This document shows, one piece after another, positions 1 through 10,315 of a stretch of DNA of 64,000 nucleotides. Under the pieces are notes generated by a model. It saw only the letters and a list, made by a program, of their open reading frames with translations, ran no database searches and was not told the DNA's origin. Source of the stretch: Lachancea thermotolerans CBS 6340 (lineage: Eukaryota; Ascomycota; Saccharomycetes; Saccharomycetales; Saccharomycetaceae); contig NC_013080.1 in the NCBI RefSeq assembly GCF_000142805.1, positions 620,001 through 684,000 on the forward strand, given 5' to 3'. The position numbers were made by a program, and so were the translations under genes. Within the stretch, counting starts at the first letter, position 1. Each line of letters begins with the position of its first letter.

Positions 1-1115
1 ACGGAGCGCACACTAGAGTAGGACTTGTTAGTATTTAGCCGCCGCAAGTTGCTATACGTCCTGGAAAGGCTTGTACTCGAAAGTCTTGGTCTATATTCGA
101 CAGGAGGAGCAGCTTTTCGATCTTCAGCTGAGGAATCGCTGCTTGCTAGTTCGAGGTTGGCCTTTTCTTCAGAAGTCATCTCTTCGTTCTCCTCTGCCTC
201 CTCTTCAACCTTTTCTGCCTCCTGAGTAGGAACCCTCACAACCCTAGAATCCATGTTGATTTCAGGTTGCTCGTCTCTGGCTTCGTAGCTAGGTAAAGCC
301 AAGCGTTTTCTGTCCTGTTCAACTACTACTAGGTGCAGGTAGTAAGGAATGACGAGAGCGAATGCACTGCCACCAATGATATTGCCTAAAGTCACCGCAA
401 CCATATGTTTCCACACAAATGTACCAATTGACAGTTCAGCACCATTGAACATTCCAACCATTAAGAGAAACATTTCTGCTACCACATGAGTAAAGCCAGC
501 TGCAACAAGCGTAAAAATAGGCAGCGTCATCATGAGGTATTTTACGTGCAGCGGTTTGGCCATTAACTGAAGATAGATAGCGAGGCTAACATAGAAGTTG
601 CCTGCAATACCTTTGATAAAGGTCTGAATGAAGCTTGATGAGTCTTTTTTAGCGACCATCTGGTGCGTGAAAGATACCAAATCAGCAGAACTTGTGGTTC
701 CTGACAAATGGCACATAACATAAACGACAAAGAGCGTGCCCGTAAAATTGCCTATCCAGCTAACAGTCCAACTTATCAGCAGGTCATAAATTGACACAGC
801 GCCGCGGAGGGCAGCCACAGAAAAGAACAAAATATTGGAGTTGAACAGATCCGTACCATTAATTACAACATAGAAAAGCCCGATAGAGAACGTGAAGGCC
901 CCCAAGAAATTCAGAACACCAGGATCATTTTCTAGTATCGCCTGATTTGACCCGTGCCATGATGTATAGAGCAATCCACCAGTGCTGAAGAGAACGCCGC
1001 CAGCCAATGAATTCAGCGCTAAAGTTGTCAGTGTAAGTCTCGCTTTCTTCATCGCCGTGGCGACTACTGCTAGCGCTGTTTCATGAGGAGAGATGTAATA
1101 CTCATCTTCTGACAT
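1..1115 (-). CDS. Formate/nitrite transporter (FNT) family membrane protein, YHL008C-like, 3' end cut by window edge
   Basis: About 371 residues are visible, starting at the ATG complementary to 1113-1115 (MSEDEYYISPHE) and open to the left edge, so the C-terminus is missing. The frame has hydrophobic helices with FNT-type features: a 'NSLAGGVLFSTGG' segment, 'GNFTGTLF', an 'AEMFLLMVGMFNG' stretch and 'TLGNIIGG' near the last helix. A long hydrophilic, Glu- and Ser-rich cytosolic tail follows, as in the long-tailed yeast member YHL008C. FNT proteins are pentameric channels for formate, nitrite or similar small anions; the yeast substrate is poorly defined. It is convergent in neither direction: its 5' end faces the 3' end of TTI1. 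Its strand is opposite to that expected if it kept the S. cerevisiae order relative to ETP1 and PRS3. Confidence 0.85.
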   Translation of the reverse strand, partial: MSEDEYYISPHETALAVVATAMKKARLTLTTLALNSLAGGVLFSTGGLLYTSWHGSNQAILENDPGVLNFLGAFTFSIGLFYVVINGTDLFNSNILFFSVAALRGAVSIYDLLISWTVSWIGNFTGTLFVVYVMCHLSGTTSSADLVSFTHQMVAKKDSSSFIQTFIKGIAGNFYVSLAIYLQLMAKPLHVKYLMMTLPIFTLVAAGFTHVVAEMFLLMVGMFNGAELSIGTFVWKHMVAVTLGNIIGGSAFALVIPYYLHLVVVEQDRKRLALPSYEARDEQPEINMDSRVVRVPTQEAEKVEEEAEENEEMTSEEKANLELASSDSSAEDRKAAPPVEYRPRLSSTSLSRTYSNLRRLNTNKSYSSVRS

Positions 1116-1466
1116 TCCTTGCCGGGTGCAAATGGACTACCACGAATAGAGAGGGCGAACCAAGGACTCACGACTCCTGCTTGAGTAAAAATATCCTCAA
1201 TAATGCACACTTACTGGGAGAGCCCCACTATTTCCCAATAAACACGAGCTATTTTGAGTAGCGGAGGCCGTCGGATGTGTATTTCGTCGCCTTTGTCTTT
1301 ATTTTGTGAAGAGAGCGCCTTGGTCATTTTCATCAATGAATTTTTTTTAAACTAAAAGTCGATAATCATCTGAACACTGAGATGAAGATATAGATAAACG
1401 ACAAAATTTGTAGAACAAACACACCAACCAACGTGCGCTTTCCGTTTTCTCATGCGAATGCCTACA
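1116..1466. other. Intergenic: promoter side of the FNT gene and 3' side of TTI1
   Basis: 351 bp with no coding potential that I can support. It contains an A/T-rich stretch around 1340-1400 and must hold the FNT promoter and the TTI1 3' end. No RNA gene or repeat was seen. Confidence 0.6.
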
Positions 1467-4400
1467 TTACAATGATAAGAGTGACACAATATCGCCAAGT
1501 AACAACGATCTTGACTGAACATGTTCCTTAGGTAACACTAGCAAACAGCAATAAACCATCTCTTGTATTTGAACTTCTGAGGTAAAAAGCTCTGTCTGGA
1601 CAATTCCTTCCAATAACATTTCCGAAAGTGATACCAGAGCCTCCCTCGTGATAGGTGGAAATTGTTTCGGGGAAGTTAGCCACTTCTTGGAACTTAATGT
1701 TGGAGCGACTCCCTTCGGAGCAGCAATCCCGAGAAGCGGCGAGTGAGCCTTCTGTGCACCCCATAAATCAACGAATCTTTTTGTGACAAAGTCGCCTGAG
1801 CAATGGATTAGTTCCCGTAGGCACTCGCATGCAACCTTGGCTATAGCAAAATCGGGGTCCAAAGAAAGCTGAACTATTATATCCCAAGACTTTGAAACTT
1901 GAGGCAGTAGCATATCGTGTTGAGTAGCAAGCATAGGAAACACTCTACTCATTAGCTGCAATATTTGGACTTTAAGCTGACGAGAGGGATGTGTGAGGAG
2001 TCTATCACCGTACCCAACAATCTGAAGTAGCAAGCGGTACGAATCCCGCGGTATGGGGGAGAACCATTTGTCACTGGCGTGCCCAGAAGAAGTTGATTGA
2101 CCTTCTGTTGGTTGAATGTCTTCATCTTCGTCATCACTGTCGACCTCATGAACCCTCTTGTCAAAGAACTCTTGGAAAGTTCCAGGGTCGTCTTGGTTGC
2201 TGTCAAGATCATCAAAATCTTCTTCATGAATGCCCTTTTCTCCAGTTTTATCAAGAATATCCAAAACTTGTAGAATGTTCTGCATACCCCAGGGCTTGAA
2301 ACTGCTGGATACTGAGTGCTCGTTTTTTAGTCGAGGCGACACATCGGTAGAACTTAAGTATGTGTGTCTCATTTCAGTGACTATCACTTCAAAAAGTTGG
2401 AAAAACTCGCAACATAAATCCTCATAGCCGTGATAGAAGTCTAAAAGCCTAAAAATAATTTCCAGCACATCTTTAAAGCTCTTTATCAGATTGTAGCCGC
2501 CGACTCTGCATAAAACCATGAGTAATGTAGGTACTCTTTTGGTCATACAGTTGTTCAAGCGGACCGATATAGCATCCACAAGATAGTCAATATTGTCCAG
2601 GAGTAGGTCATGTATCGAGCCCCCATAGAAAGACTTTGCAATCGAAAGTGTTGTTGTTTGGGCAAAATGCCTTATAGCTGAAGATGGGGACGCCAAACAG
2701 TCAACAACAGGAAATAAAATATCGATTAGTTCTGTCCGAAATTCTTCGCCCAGAGTCTCGCTCATAATTTGAATAGACTTGAGACCTACAACCACTTGGA
2801 ATTCTGAGTCGTGGTGTAAGGCTGCGCTGTTCTGGTTCACCTCATCTATAAGGGCCACAGAGCTTTCAAGGATAGCATAACATGTCTCTATCGGTTCCAA
2901 TGGTAGATCAGCAACTTTTCGTTCGTCGTTTTCAAACGTCATGAACTCATCGGTAATGTCATGCGCGTCCGGCAGCACCTCGGAAGCCGCCTTAAGTAAG
3001 TTAGCTGACATCCAAAGTGAAACAGCTTTGCCAAAACCGCTCTCTGAACCATCAAACGTAAGTAGCTCGCTGACTGTTCCCTGGATATGATCCCTTGAGT
3101 AACACGTTCCCAAGGTGTGAAGCAATTGAGACAACGTCTCTTCCAAAGCTGTGGAAATTTTTGGGAGCAATGGTTGTGAAGTCTCTGTGAGTGTCAAAAA
3201 ATCTTGACCAACAATAACCATGCCTCCTTGCTCTTTAAGCTTTCCTTCGGTGAACCGCAAGTTTTTTTGTTCTAAGAAATCGCTGACGCAGGACTTGAGA
3301 CTGAACACCAACCCATCAACCATTTCAAAATCGAGACATTGGTAGGAGTATAAGGTTTGAAGTCCATATTGTATTGTTTGGAGAGCCTTTATGTCTTCGA
3401 ATTGTATGGCATTCGAGATTCTCGTGACCTTGTTATCAACCATGAGCTTCAAAGTTCTGGTTCCCTCAAGTGTCTGCACAAGCTCACCTGGAACATAATG
3501 TAATTCCAATGCAACAGAGAAAAACAACTTTTGACAGTTGTTGAGAGAAGCCCTGCAGTGCTTCATTAGAGCCGATATAAACTCGCATAGAGCTAAGTTT
3601 ATGCTGCCGTTGTCTCTTTTGACAAGCTTCGGTAGAACCCCTTTTAGAGCTCTATTTATTTGAGCAGACGTAGCCCTGAGCCATTTGATGTCCCGATGAA
3701 GATTCCTATTTTTGAAATCCACTTCATTAATGGCAATGTTTGTCTCGAAAGGCTTCTCTGCTTCTTCCAACAATTCGTTAAGATCGCTTGGTGAATGCTC
3801 AACAACATGGAGATCGAAATCAGAATATACTATGCAAATAATGACAGCGAACAGGCGCAAGGTAGAACATACCACGCGAGGATTCACAGTCAACCCCGGT
3901 TTAAGAAGTAATTTGGAAAAAGCCGACACATTCCCCGGAACTATAAAAGAGATAATTTCGCCGTCGTTCAGCGTTTCTTGATAGAGGACATGTAATGCCT
4001 CGATAGCCGCGAGCTGAAGGTCAATCTCATTATCATTTCCTCCAAGAATATCCAATAAAATAGTCACTGAATGCCCTAAACTCGGCAAATTTTGAGGATC
4101 TGCGAAGTGATCGAAACTCCCGCTGGCTTTCTGAATTGCAAAAGCTTTGAAGAGCTTTCTTAGAACAATGCACCCTGTCAGCTGAAATGAAGGGGTTTTG
4201 GTCAAAAGGCATGTATTGTCCTTGTCGTTGCTAATCAAGAACGTCACTAGTGCAAAGAGCTGTTGAGCGAGCGCCTTATTAAATGAGCCCGCTGATGACC
4301 AACACAGCGAGACGAGATGGCCTATTACCTGTAAAAGTGCCTCCGTCTGTGAAGAGCCTAGAGAGTCTTGCCGCAACAAGCTCGCAATTGGCACAAACAC

Positions 4401-4595
4401 GTAGTCTGCAAACTTGGGAGATAAACTCACTCCTTCATTTTCTAGCTGTTTCAGTTCTTCCTCGAGAGACCGCAAGCCCTCTAGCAAAACAACAGAATTT
4501 GGATTAAAGACATCTCTAGGCAAGAACGATTGTCTCGATAAGTTCACGCAGTGAGGCTGAACCCTTTGGAAAGCAACCGATTCTCTGGATGCCAT
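1467..4595 (-). CDS. TTI1: TTT/ASTRA complex subunit Tti1
   Basis: 1042 residues, close to the 1038 of S. cerevisiae Tti1 (YKL033W). Tti1 is a HEAT-repeat scaffold that binds Tel2 and Tti2 to form the TTT complex, which assists folding and stability of PIKK kinases (TOR, Mec1/ATR, Tel1/ATM, Tra1) with Hsp90; it is also listed in ASTRA. The N-terminus has the family hallmark 'QPHCVNLSRQSF' and the rest is helical and Leu-rich, as expected for HEAT repeats. An acidic insert near residues 800-850 (DSNQDDPGTF, DSDDEDED) looks like a disordered loop. The start is a true ATG at 4595. It is tandem with the permease upstream. In S. cerevisiae the HAD phosphatase YKL033W-A is its neighbour; here that gene lies 6 kb away, past ETP1 and PRS3. 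Confidence 0.93.
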   Translation of the reverse strand: MASRESVAFQRVQPHCVNLSRQSFLPRDVFNPNSVVLLEGLRSLEEELKQLENEGVSLSPKFADYVFVPIASLLRQDSLGSSQTEALLQVIGHLVSLCWSSAGSFNKALAQQLFALVTFLISNDKDNTCLLTKTPSFQLTGCIVLRKLFKAFAIQKASGSFDHFADPQNLPSLGHSVTILLDILGGNDNEIDLQLAAIEALHVLYQETLNDGEIISFIVPGNVSAFSKLLLKPGLTVNPRVVCSTLRLFAVIICIVYSDFDLHVVEHSPSDLNELLEEAEKPFETNIAINEVDFKNRNLHRDIKWLRATSAQINRALKGVLPKLVKRDNGSINLALCEFISALMKHCRASLNNCQKLFFSVALELHYVPGELVQTLEGTRTLKLMVDNKVTRISNAIQFEDIKALQTIQYGLQTLYSYQCLDFEMVDGLVFSLKSCVSDFLEQKNLRFTEGKLKEQGGMVIVGQDFLTLTETSQPLLPKISTALEETLSQLLHTLGTCYSRDHIQGTVSELLTFDGSESGFGKAVSLWMSANLLKAASEVLPDAHDITDEFMTFENDERKVADLPLEPIETCYAILESSVALIDEVNQNSAALHHDSEFQVVVGLKSIQIMSETLGEEFRTELIDILFPVVDCLASPSSAIRHFAQTTTLSIAKSFYGGSIHDLLLDNIDYLVDAISVRLNNCMTKRVPTLLMVLCRVGGYNLIKSFKDVLEIIFRLLDFYHGYEDLCCEFFQLFEVIVTEMRHTYLSSTDVSPRLKNEHSVSSSFKPWGMQNILQVLDILDKTGEKGIHEEDFDDLDSNQDDPGTFQEFFDKRVHEVDSDDEDEDIQPTEGQSTSSGHASDKWFSPIPRDSYRLLLQIVGYGDRLLTHPSRQLKVQILQLMSRVFPMLATQHDMLLPQVSKSWDIIVQLSLDPDFAIAKVACECLRELIHCSGDFVTKRFVDLWGAQKAHSPLLGIAAPKGVAPTLSSKKWLTSPKQFPPITREALVSLSEMLLEGIVQTELFTSEVQIQEMVYCCLLVLPKEHVQSRSLLLGDIVSLLSL

Positions 4596-4862
4596 GGTCT
4601 GTCAATGAGTTGATAACACTTATTCATATTAAAGCAGAAGTCACTGTGCTGACTCGTAACACACATGTGACCTCAACTTAAATATTAAGATCAGACGCGT
4701 GAGATTTGTAAAAACGCGCTAATTCAATCCCATTTCTCTCAGAGACAAGAGCTGACCTCCGTTTGGAGTGTCCTTTCGCCACTGGTCCGTTATTATGCCA
4801 TATATACAATGTTTCTCAACACTAAACGTTATAGATTATTACATTCAACTCTTAACTCTACT

Positions 4863-6494
4863 TCAAACGAAGTACTCGTCCACCACTTGGCGCACCTTTT
4901 TCCAGCCCTTCAGGTTATCGAGCCTTTCATTAAGTAGCACCTCCTCTTCCGGTGAAACGTATTTGTCCGTGACAAAATCCATCTCGTCGCTCTTCACAAA
5001 TGAGTCGCGCTTCCAGAGCCACCAGAATGCATATAAAGCCACGAACACTATCAGTTCAATGTAGTAAGAAAAGAAGTCGGAAACACTCCAAGGAGCAAAC
5101 GACGACCAGCCTTGAACAAAGATGATGAAAGTTACAAAAACCACGAGAAAATATGGGCCATAGGGATAGGTCCAGTTGACAAATTGTAGCTCATGCGTCT
5201 TCCCCTGCCTGGCGAGCCCGCGCCTAAACCTGATCGAGATCACACTAATGCAAAGCCAAGCAAGCTGATTCGATACACCAACAATGTTCTGGAGCCACGT
5301 CCACAGTGTGCCAGCACCGATGAAACTTGAGCCAAAGCACAGACCGCCAGCAGCCCATGTGATTAATACTGCCACGTATGGAACCTGGTACCTATTAGTT
5401 TTGGTGATGAAGCTGGGGAAAAAGTAGCCTTCGAGCCCAATATTGAATAAAACTCTGCTCCCCGCGAACAGCGCGTGGTTACCGGCACTGATTACACTGG
5501 TTAGGATAACAGCGTTCATGAAAGACCCAGCACCCCTGGACCCCACCATCTGGAAGACGATGGTGAAGGGAGAAGTCATGACCGACTTTTCACTGAGATT
5601 TGGATAGTTGTAAGGAACGTTCATGCCAATGAAAAAGGCTGTGAATACGTAAAATATTAAAATTCTCCAGAATACTGTTTTGATGATTTTAGGAGTATTT
5701 CTAACAGGGTTTACGGCCTCCCCAGCCGTGAGAGTAATGGATTCTGTTCCACCGAAAGCGAAACTGGATGACACAAACAGAGACGCAAAGCCCTTGAAAC
5801 CATTAACAAACGGAGCGTCGCCGACACCCCAGTTTTTGAACCCAATGTAGGCGTGGTCGCTGTTGTGACCTGCATTGACAATAATGGAGATGATGAAGAA
5901 CATAATGATCGCGATGACCTTGAGCAAGGCCAACCAGTACTCCGCCTCGCCGTAAACGCGAACGTGAACGACGTTGAGCAGCAGCAGCGCGAACCAGAAG
6001 ATCAATGACGCAGCCCAGTACGGAAAGTGCGAGTTTGGGTTTTTCCAGTAGTCCAAGATGAGCTGCAGAGCAGTCAGATCGCTGGCCACTGATACAGCAT
6101 CATTGAACCAGTAATTGCACATAAGTGTGAATGCCAGCGACCCGGACCCGAACTTTTTGGCGTACGAGCAAAAAGAGCCGGATATCGGCATGAACGTGGA
6201 CATCTCACCCAGACACAACATAATCAGGTATACCACTAGTCCTATTATTCCGTAGTTAATCAGCAGCGAGGCGGGCCCACCGTTAGCCAGTGCTTTACCT
6301 GTTCCCAAGTAGAGCCCGGTCCCGATCACTCCTGCAATTGAGATCATGTTGATGTGACGAGGTGTCAGCGACCTGTTCAGATTCTCTCTGACATGTCCGC
6401 GGTTTAGCGCCCCCGCATCTTGAGTGTCGCTGCTTAAAGACTGCGAAGTTGCAATGCCAATAACCTCGACCTCTTGGTCATTTTTTAGAGACAT
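4863..6494 (-). CDS. Plasma-membrane amino-acid permease (AAP/YAT family), LysP/Lyp1-like
   Basis: 543 residues from the ATG at 6494 (MSLKNDQEVEV); the eight codons upstream begin with GTG and are not counted. The protein has about 12 hydrophobic helices, with the APC signature in helix 1 (SIAGVIGTGLYLGTGKAL, near residue 50), the 'ESITLTAGEAVNPVRNTPK' motif in the middle and a charged C-terminal tail ending in EYFV. These are typical of the fungal AAP family that takes up amino acids by proton symport. The helix 6-8 segment (SVISAGNHALFAGSR) resembles bacterial LysP and yeast basic amino-acid permeases, so lysine or another cationic amino acid is a guess. I cannot assign it to CAN1, LYP1, ALP1 or another named gene. 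No permease sits at this place in the S. cerevisiae blocks. Confidence 0.88.
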   Translation of the reverse strand: MSLKNDQEVEVIGIATSQSLSSDTQDAGALNRGHVRENLNRSLTPRHINMISIAGVIGTGLYLGTGKALANGGPASLLINYGIIGLVVYLIMLCLGEMSTFMPISGSFCSYAKKFGSGSLAFTLMCNYWFNDAVSVASDLTALQLILDYWKNPNSHFPYWAASLIFWFALLLLNVVHVRVYGEAEYWLALLKVIAIIMFFIISIIVNAGHNSDHAYIGFKNWGVGDAPFVNGFKGFASLFVSSSFAFGGTESITLTAGEAVNPVRNTPKIIKTVFWRILIFYVFTAFFIGMNVPYNYPNLSEKSVMTSPFTIVFQMVGSRGAGSFMNAVILTSVISAGNHALFAGSRVLFNIGLEGYFFPSFITKTNRYQVPYVAVLITWAAGGLCFGSSFIGAGTLWTWLQNIVGVSNQLAWLCISVISIRFRRGLARQGKTHELQFVNWTYPYGPYFLVVFVTFIIFVQGWSSFAPWSVSDFFSYYIELIVFVALYAFWWLWKRDSFVKSDEMDFVTDKYVSPEEEVLLNERLDNLKGWKKVRQVVDEYFV

Positions 6495-7114
6495 TACTGA
6501 TGCTTCACGAGAAAACACAGATCCAACTATAGTACGCGATTTAGAAAAGCGTGACGATCAGAGCGCGTTAGCAAATACTGTACATTTTCCTCAGCGTTGA
6601 CACAGCTCCCATACGTCTTTTGGAGGCTATTTAACTGTCAGCTTTTTTCCTGATGACACTGTGCTGTAGCGCGAGGTGTGGCTTTTTGGCTTTTAGCTTT
6701 CCTTTGACAGCTTTTTTTTGCATCTCAGAGATGGAGGAGCGCGAGGTTGCTTAGCTTAGCACTGTTGAGAGCAGAAACCGTATTACTAAAACATCTTGAA
6801 AGACTGCATACACAAGCGACAATGGCGGGTGTTTTATGCGGCGCTCATACTGCAAACTTAGCGCCGTACAAGTTCTTGCACAGAAAAGGTCATTCTTCAC
6901 CCATAAAGCGCTTAAAGGCTCAAAAAGAGGCGCGGGGTTGGTCAAATGTAGAAGCATAGTGCAGCGCTTGTTTGGACGGCACACGAGGCTATTCGCGGCA
7001 CGCGTGCGGGGAGCACAGCCGGCGCCTCAAGGGCACAAGCGCTGCCAGTGATTTGGTCACTATGTACGCATCAACTTAAGGTCTCCCATCAAACGTGATC
7101 AAAGGCTCCCGGAG
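6495..7114. other. Divergent promoter region between the permease and ETP1
   Basis: 620 bp between two divergent start codons. Short open frames exist on both strands but none has recognisable protein character. T-rich runs occur at 6640-6720. No GATAAG element or RNA gene was found. Confidence 0.6.
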
Positions 7115-8737
7115 ATGAGCATCGTGTTAGGATCGGCGCAAGTATTCATTAGGCCCAAAAAGCCTTGTATGAGCTTCCGGTACCGCCTAGTCATCGAACT
7201 TGACGTGCTAAACGAAGCTAAGAAAGCACACGAGTTCTGGATTCGCGACGAGCAAGAGACCACGACAGAAAGTACGACTGTCAGATCGGATCTCGAGGAC
7301 AGCGCCACCGAAGACTGGAGGCACGAAGACGTTAAGATCGGTATCATGAATGCGATGTCGCAACGTGACAATTTTATTGAGGCCGAGTTTTCGAGCCCTG
7401 GAATTGTGCGGTTATTCAAGATTGGTGAAGAGAAGCCGGATGCCGGGACCGCGGGCGACAGCGTGCTGCGAATTCCTGGAGACGATACGATGATAAGCGT
7501 TTTGTTTGTGCCGAGCTACCTCAGCGCGCGTGATCTGTTGCATTCATTTCTGGGTGACGCGGTGACTAGCCGAGTGTCGCATTTCCGAATCATTCGGAGC
7601 AACAAGGATGCAGGCTACAGTTTCATACTCCTGATGAAGTTCCGAGACCCAGAGTCTGCGGCGCTCTTTAAAGAGCAGTACAACGGTCGCAACTTCAACC
7701 AGATGGATCCCGAGACGTGCCATGTTATCCGTATCAAGGAGGTTGTGTTTCAAGAGCGCCTCTTTCCTAAACCGCAAAGCGCCGGTTCACAATTCCTGAT
7801 GAACGACCCCTTCACTGGCCATAAAGAAACTGGAGACGTTGAGCTTCCGACATGCCCGGTGTGCCTCGAACGGCTAGACTCGGAGGTCACAGGTCTGGCC
7901 ACGATCCCATGTCAGCATACCTTCCACTGCCAGTGCCTGAACAAATGGAAAGACAGCCGGTGTCCAGTGTGCCGGTACTCGGGCCTGAAGGTTACAAAAT
8001 CATCACTGCTACGGCAAGGTGTTCGCTGCAGCACTTGCGGTGCCAACGAGAACCTATGGATATGCCTGATCTGTGGGAACGTCGGATGCGGCCGCTATAA
8101 TTTCAAGCACGCAGTGCAACACTTTAAAGATACTGCCCACTTCTTTTCCATGGATGTGGCGACACAACGAGTATGGGATTATGCAGGCGACAATTATGTG
8201 CACCGCTTGGTTCAAAATGAGGTTGATGGGAAACTTGTTGAAGTTGGCTCTTCATCTTCGCGCGACTCCAGTGGAAAGAGGGACAAGGAATACCATCTAG
8301 AGTACGTACAGGTGCTCCTTTCTCAGCTCGAGTCTCAACGTGAGTATTACGAGAGCAAACTGCGACAATTGGAAATCAACGAAGAAGAACTGAAGTCTGT
8401 ACACAGCTTGCAGCAACAAATACAAGAACTGAAATTACAAGCTGTTGTCACTCGCTCCAAAAGTGAACACAAAGTGAACGAAATGCGGAAACAGCTCGAG
8501 GAAGAGCGTCTCCTTTCAAGAGCGCTTCAGAAAAATTTAGACCATCTTAGTAACACCATTGGAGACTTACAGAAACAGCAGGAACAGAGTGTTATTGAAA
8601 ACCAAGAGCTGAAAGAGCAGGTGACTGACCTGATGTTTTTCCTGGAGTCCCAGGAAAAGCTAAAGGATGCGGATGAAAGCGTTAAGCAGGGCACCCTGGT
8701 TATGAAACCCAAAAAGAACAGCAGGAAGAAGAAGTAA
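7115..8737 (+). CDS. ETP1: BRAP2-type RING/UBP-finger protein Etp1
   Basis: 540 residues (S. cerevisiae Etp1/YHL010C has 585). The order of domains is diagnostic: an N-terminal BRAP2 RNA-recognition-like domain (about residues 120-215), a C3H2C3-like RING (247-286, CPVC..CQHTFHCQC..CPVC), a ubiquitin-binding ZnF-UBP finger (305-365, with CSTC, CLIC, GCGRY and the HAVQH histidines), then a coiled coil (about 395-515) and a Lys-rich end. Etp1 is a putative ubiquitin ligase linked to ethanol tolerance and nutrient-transporter turnover in S. cerevisiae. The ATG at 7115 is the first in frame. The next gene downstream is PRS3 on the same strand, the same pair as YHL010C-YHL011C. Confidence 0.95.
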   Translation: MSIVLGSAQVFIRPKKPCMSFRYRLVIELDVLNEAKKAHEFWIRDEQETTTESTTVRSDLEDSATEDWRHEDVKIGIMNAMSQRDNFIEAEFSSPGIVRLFKIGEEKPDAGTAGDSVLRIPGDDTMISVLFVPSYLSARDLLHSFLGDAVTSRVSHFRIIRSNKDAGYSFILLMKFRDPESAALFKEQYNGRNFNQMDPETCHVIRIKEVVFQERLFPKPQSAGSQFLMNDPFTGHKETGDVELPTCPVCLERLDSEVTGLATIPCQHTFHCQCLNKWKDSRCPVCRYSGLKVTKSSLLRQGVRCSTCGANENLWICLICGNVGCGRYNFKHAVQHFKDTAHFFSMDVATQRVWDYAGDNYVHRLVQNEVDGKLVEVGSSSSRDSSGKRDKEYHLEYVQVLLSQLESQREYYESKLRQLEINEEELKSVHSLQQQIQELKLQAVVTRSKSEHKVNEMRKQLEEERLLSRALQKNLDHLSNTIGDLQKQQEQSVIENQELKEQVTDLMFFLESQEKLKDADESVKQGTLVMKPKKNSRKKK

Positions 8738-9257
8738 ATGATAAAACCACAAGACGTCCACCAACTTTTCATGGAGCAGCTCTTGCTATTTTGCATCAGG
8801 TCAATTGATCAGCACAACTGGCTTTATTAAGCTTGAATCAACTCGCGTTTGCGCGAAGGTAGCTTTTTGAGCCGATAAAAAAACTCTTCTCCCCACATCG
8901 GTATCAGGTTCGGTGGAGTTTGGACGTTGAGATACCGTTCGGCTTGTCCGCTGATTTGTATATCTAGATCTGCTCTGAGGCTGATATAGATATCACTTTA
9001 TCACAAACAGACATGCATGCTCAAATTTTTTTTTTCCAGCTAGGTCCATCGGATTTTTCCATTTAAAAGTTTTAATGATTGGCAATCAGGATTTCATATA
9101 TTTCGAAGAGCTCTTAAAATTTAAGTTTTAAGTCGTTTGAATGAACCAAGTGTTTAGCTGATTGTGTTGTTCACCAAGCGCTTATCTTCCTACCGAGAGT
9201 AGTTTTCCCCTTTGCTGTTCTGTTTGGGATATTTTTTCAGCAACTGCGTTGTCCATC
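8738..9257. other. Intergenic: ETP1 terminator side and PRS3 promoter
   Basis: 520 bp without a supportable gene. It contains T-rich tracts at 9028-9040 and A/T-rich sequence at 9050-9140, as expected for a 3' end followed by a promoter. No RNA gene or GATAAG cluster was seen. Confidence 0.6.
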
Positions 9258-10220
9258 ATGGCTACAAATTCAATTAAGTTATTGGCCCCCGATGTGCACC
9301 GCGGACTGGCGGAGCTAGTGGCCAAACGTCTGGGCCTCAAGCTAACTGACACTAAACTGAAGCGGGACCCCACCGGCGAGGTGTCATTTTCCATCGGTGA
9401 GTCTGTGAGAGACCAGGACATTTTTATTATCACGCAAATTGGATCAGGGGTAGTGAATGACCGTGTTCTGGAGCTCCTCGTCATGATCAACGCTTGCAAA
9501 ACCGCGTCAGCTAGGAGAATCACTTCGGTGCTTCCAAACTTCCCTTACGCAAGACAAGACAGAAAGGACAAGAGCCGTGCACCCATCACCGCGAAACTTA
9601 TGGCGGATATGTTGACCACAGCGGGCTGCGATCATGTGGTGACCATGGATCTGCACGCATCACAAATACAAGGGTTCTTCGACGTCCCAGTGGATAATCT
9701 TTATGCTGAACCTAGTGTTGTGAGGTATATTCGCGAGCACATTAACTTTAACGAAGCGATTATCATTTCTCCGGACGCTGGTGGAGCTAAGAGAGCCGCT
9801 GCTCTGGCGGACAGACTTGACTTGAACTTTGCGCTTATTCATAAAGAAAGGGCTCGCGCGAATGAAGTCTCTCGAATGGTGCTGGTTGGCGACGTGACGG
9901 ATAAAATTTGTATCATTGTCGATGACATGGCTGACACTTGTGGTACATTGGCGAAGGCTGCGGAAGTGCTACTGGATAATCGTGCAAAGGGGGTGATCGC
10001 TATTGTCACACATGGTGTTTTATCAGGAAAAGCCATTGAAAATATTAATAACTCTAAGTTGGATAGAGTTGTTTGCACTAACACAGTTCCTTTTGAGGAA
10101 AAGATGAAGCTTTGCCCTAAACTGGACGTCATAGATGTGAGTGCTGTTTTGGCGGAGAGTATCCGCCGTTTACATAACGGTGAGAGTATTTCTTACCTAT
10201 TTAAGCACTCTCCGCTGTAG
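9258..10220 (+). CDS. PRS3: Ribose-phosphate pyrophosphokinase (PRPP synthetase) Prs3
   Basis: 320 residues, exactly the length of S. cerevisiae Prs3 (YHL011C), and nearly identical along its length. The enzyme makes PRPP from ribose 5-phosphate and ATP for nucleotide, histidine and tryptophan synthesis; in yeast Prs1 and Prs3 work as a complex that is also linked to cell-wall integrity. Visible motifs are the ATP-binding region '[16 protein letters not shown]', the catalytic flexible loop and the PRPP-binding site '[11 protein letters not shown]'. The frame is open 96 nt further upstream from a non-ATG codon; the ATG at 9258 ([12 protein letters not shown]) matches the start of the family. 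Same-strand neighbour of ETP1. Confidence 0.97.
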   Translation: MATNSIKLLAPDVHRGLAELVAKRLGLKLTDTKLKRDPTGEVSFSIGESVRDQDIFIITQIGSGVVNDRVLELLVMINACKTASARRITSVLPNFPYARQDRKDKSRAPITAKLMADMLTTAGCDHVVTMDLHASQIQGFFDVPVDNLYAEPSVVRYIREHINFNEAIIISPDAGGAKRAAALADRLDLNFALIHKERARANEVSRMVLVGDVTDKICIIVDDMADTCGTLAKAAEVLLDNRAKGVIAIVTHGVLSGKAIENINNSKLDRVVCTNTVPFEEKMKLCPKLDVIDVSAVLAESIRRLHNGESISYLFKHSPL

Positions 10221-10315
10221 TAAACAAAGGAGAGCAGCAGTTCTTCGTATGTATATCTTTATCTTTGAGCGTTCAGCCGTCCGCTGTGTGGAGCTTTGAT
10301 TTTGCAAGGCCGAAA

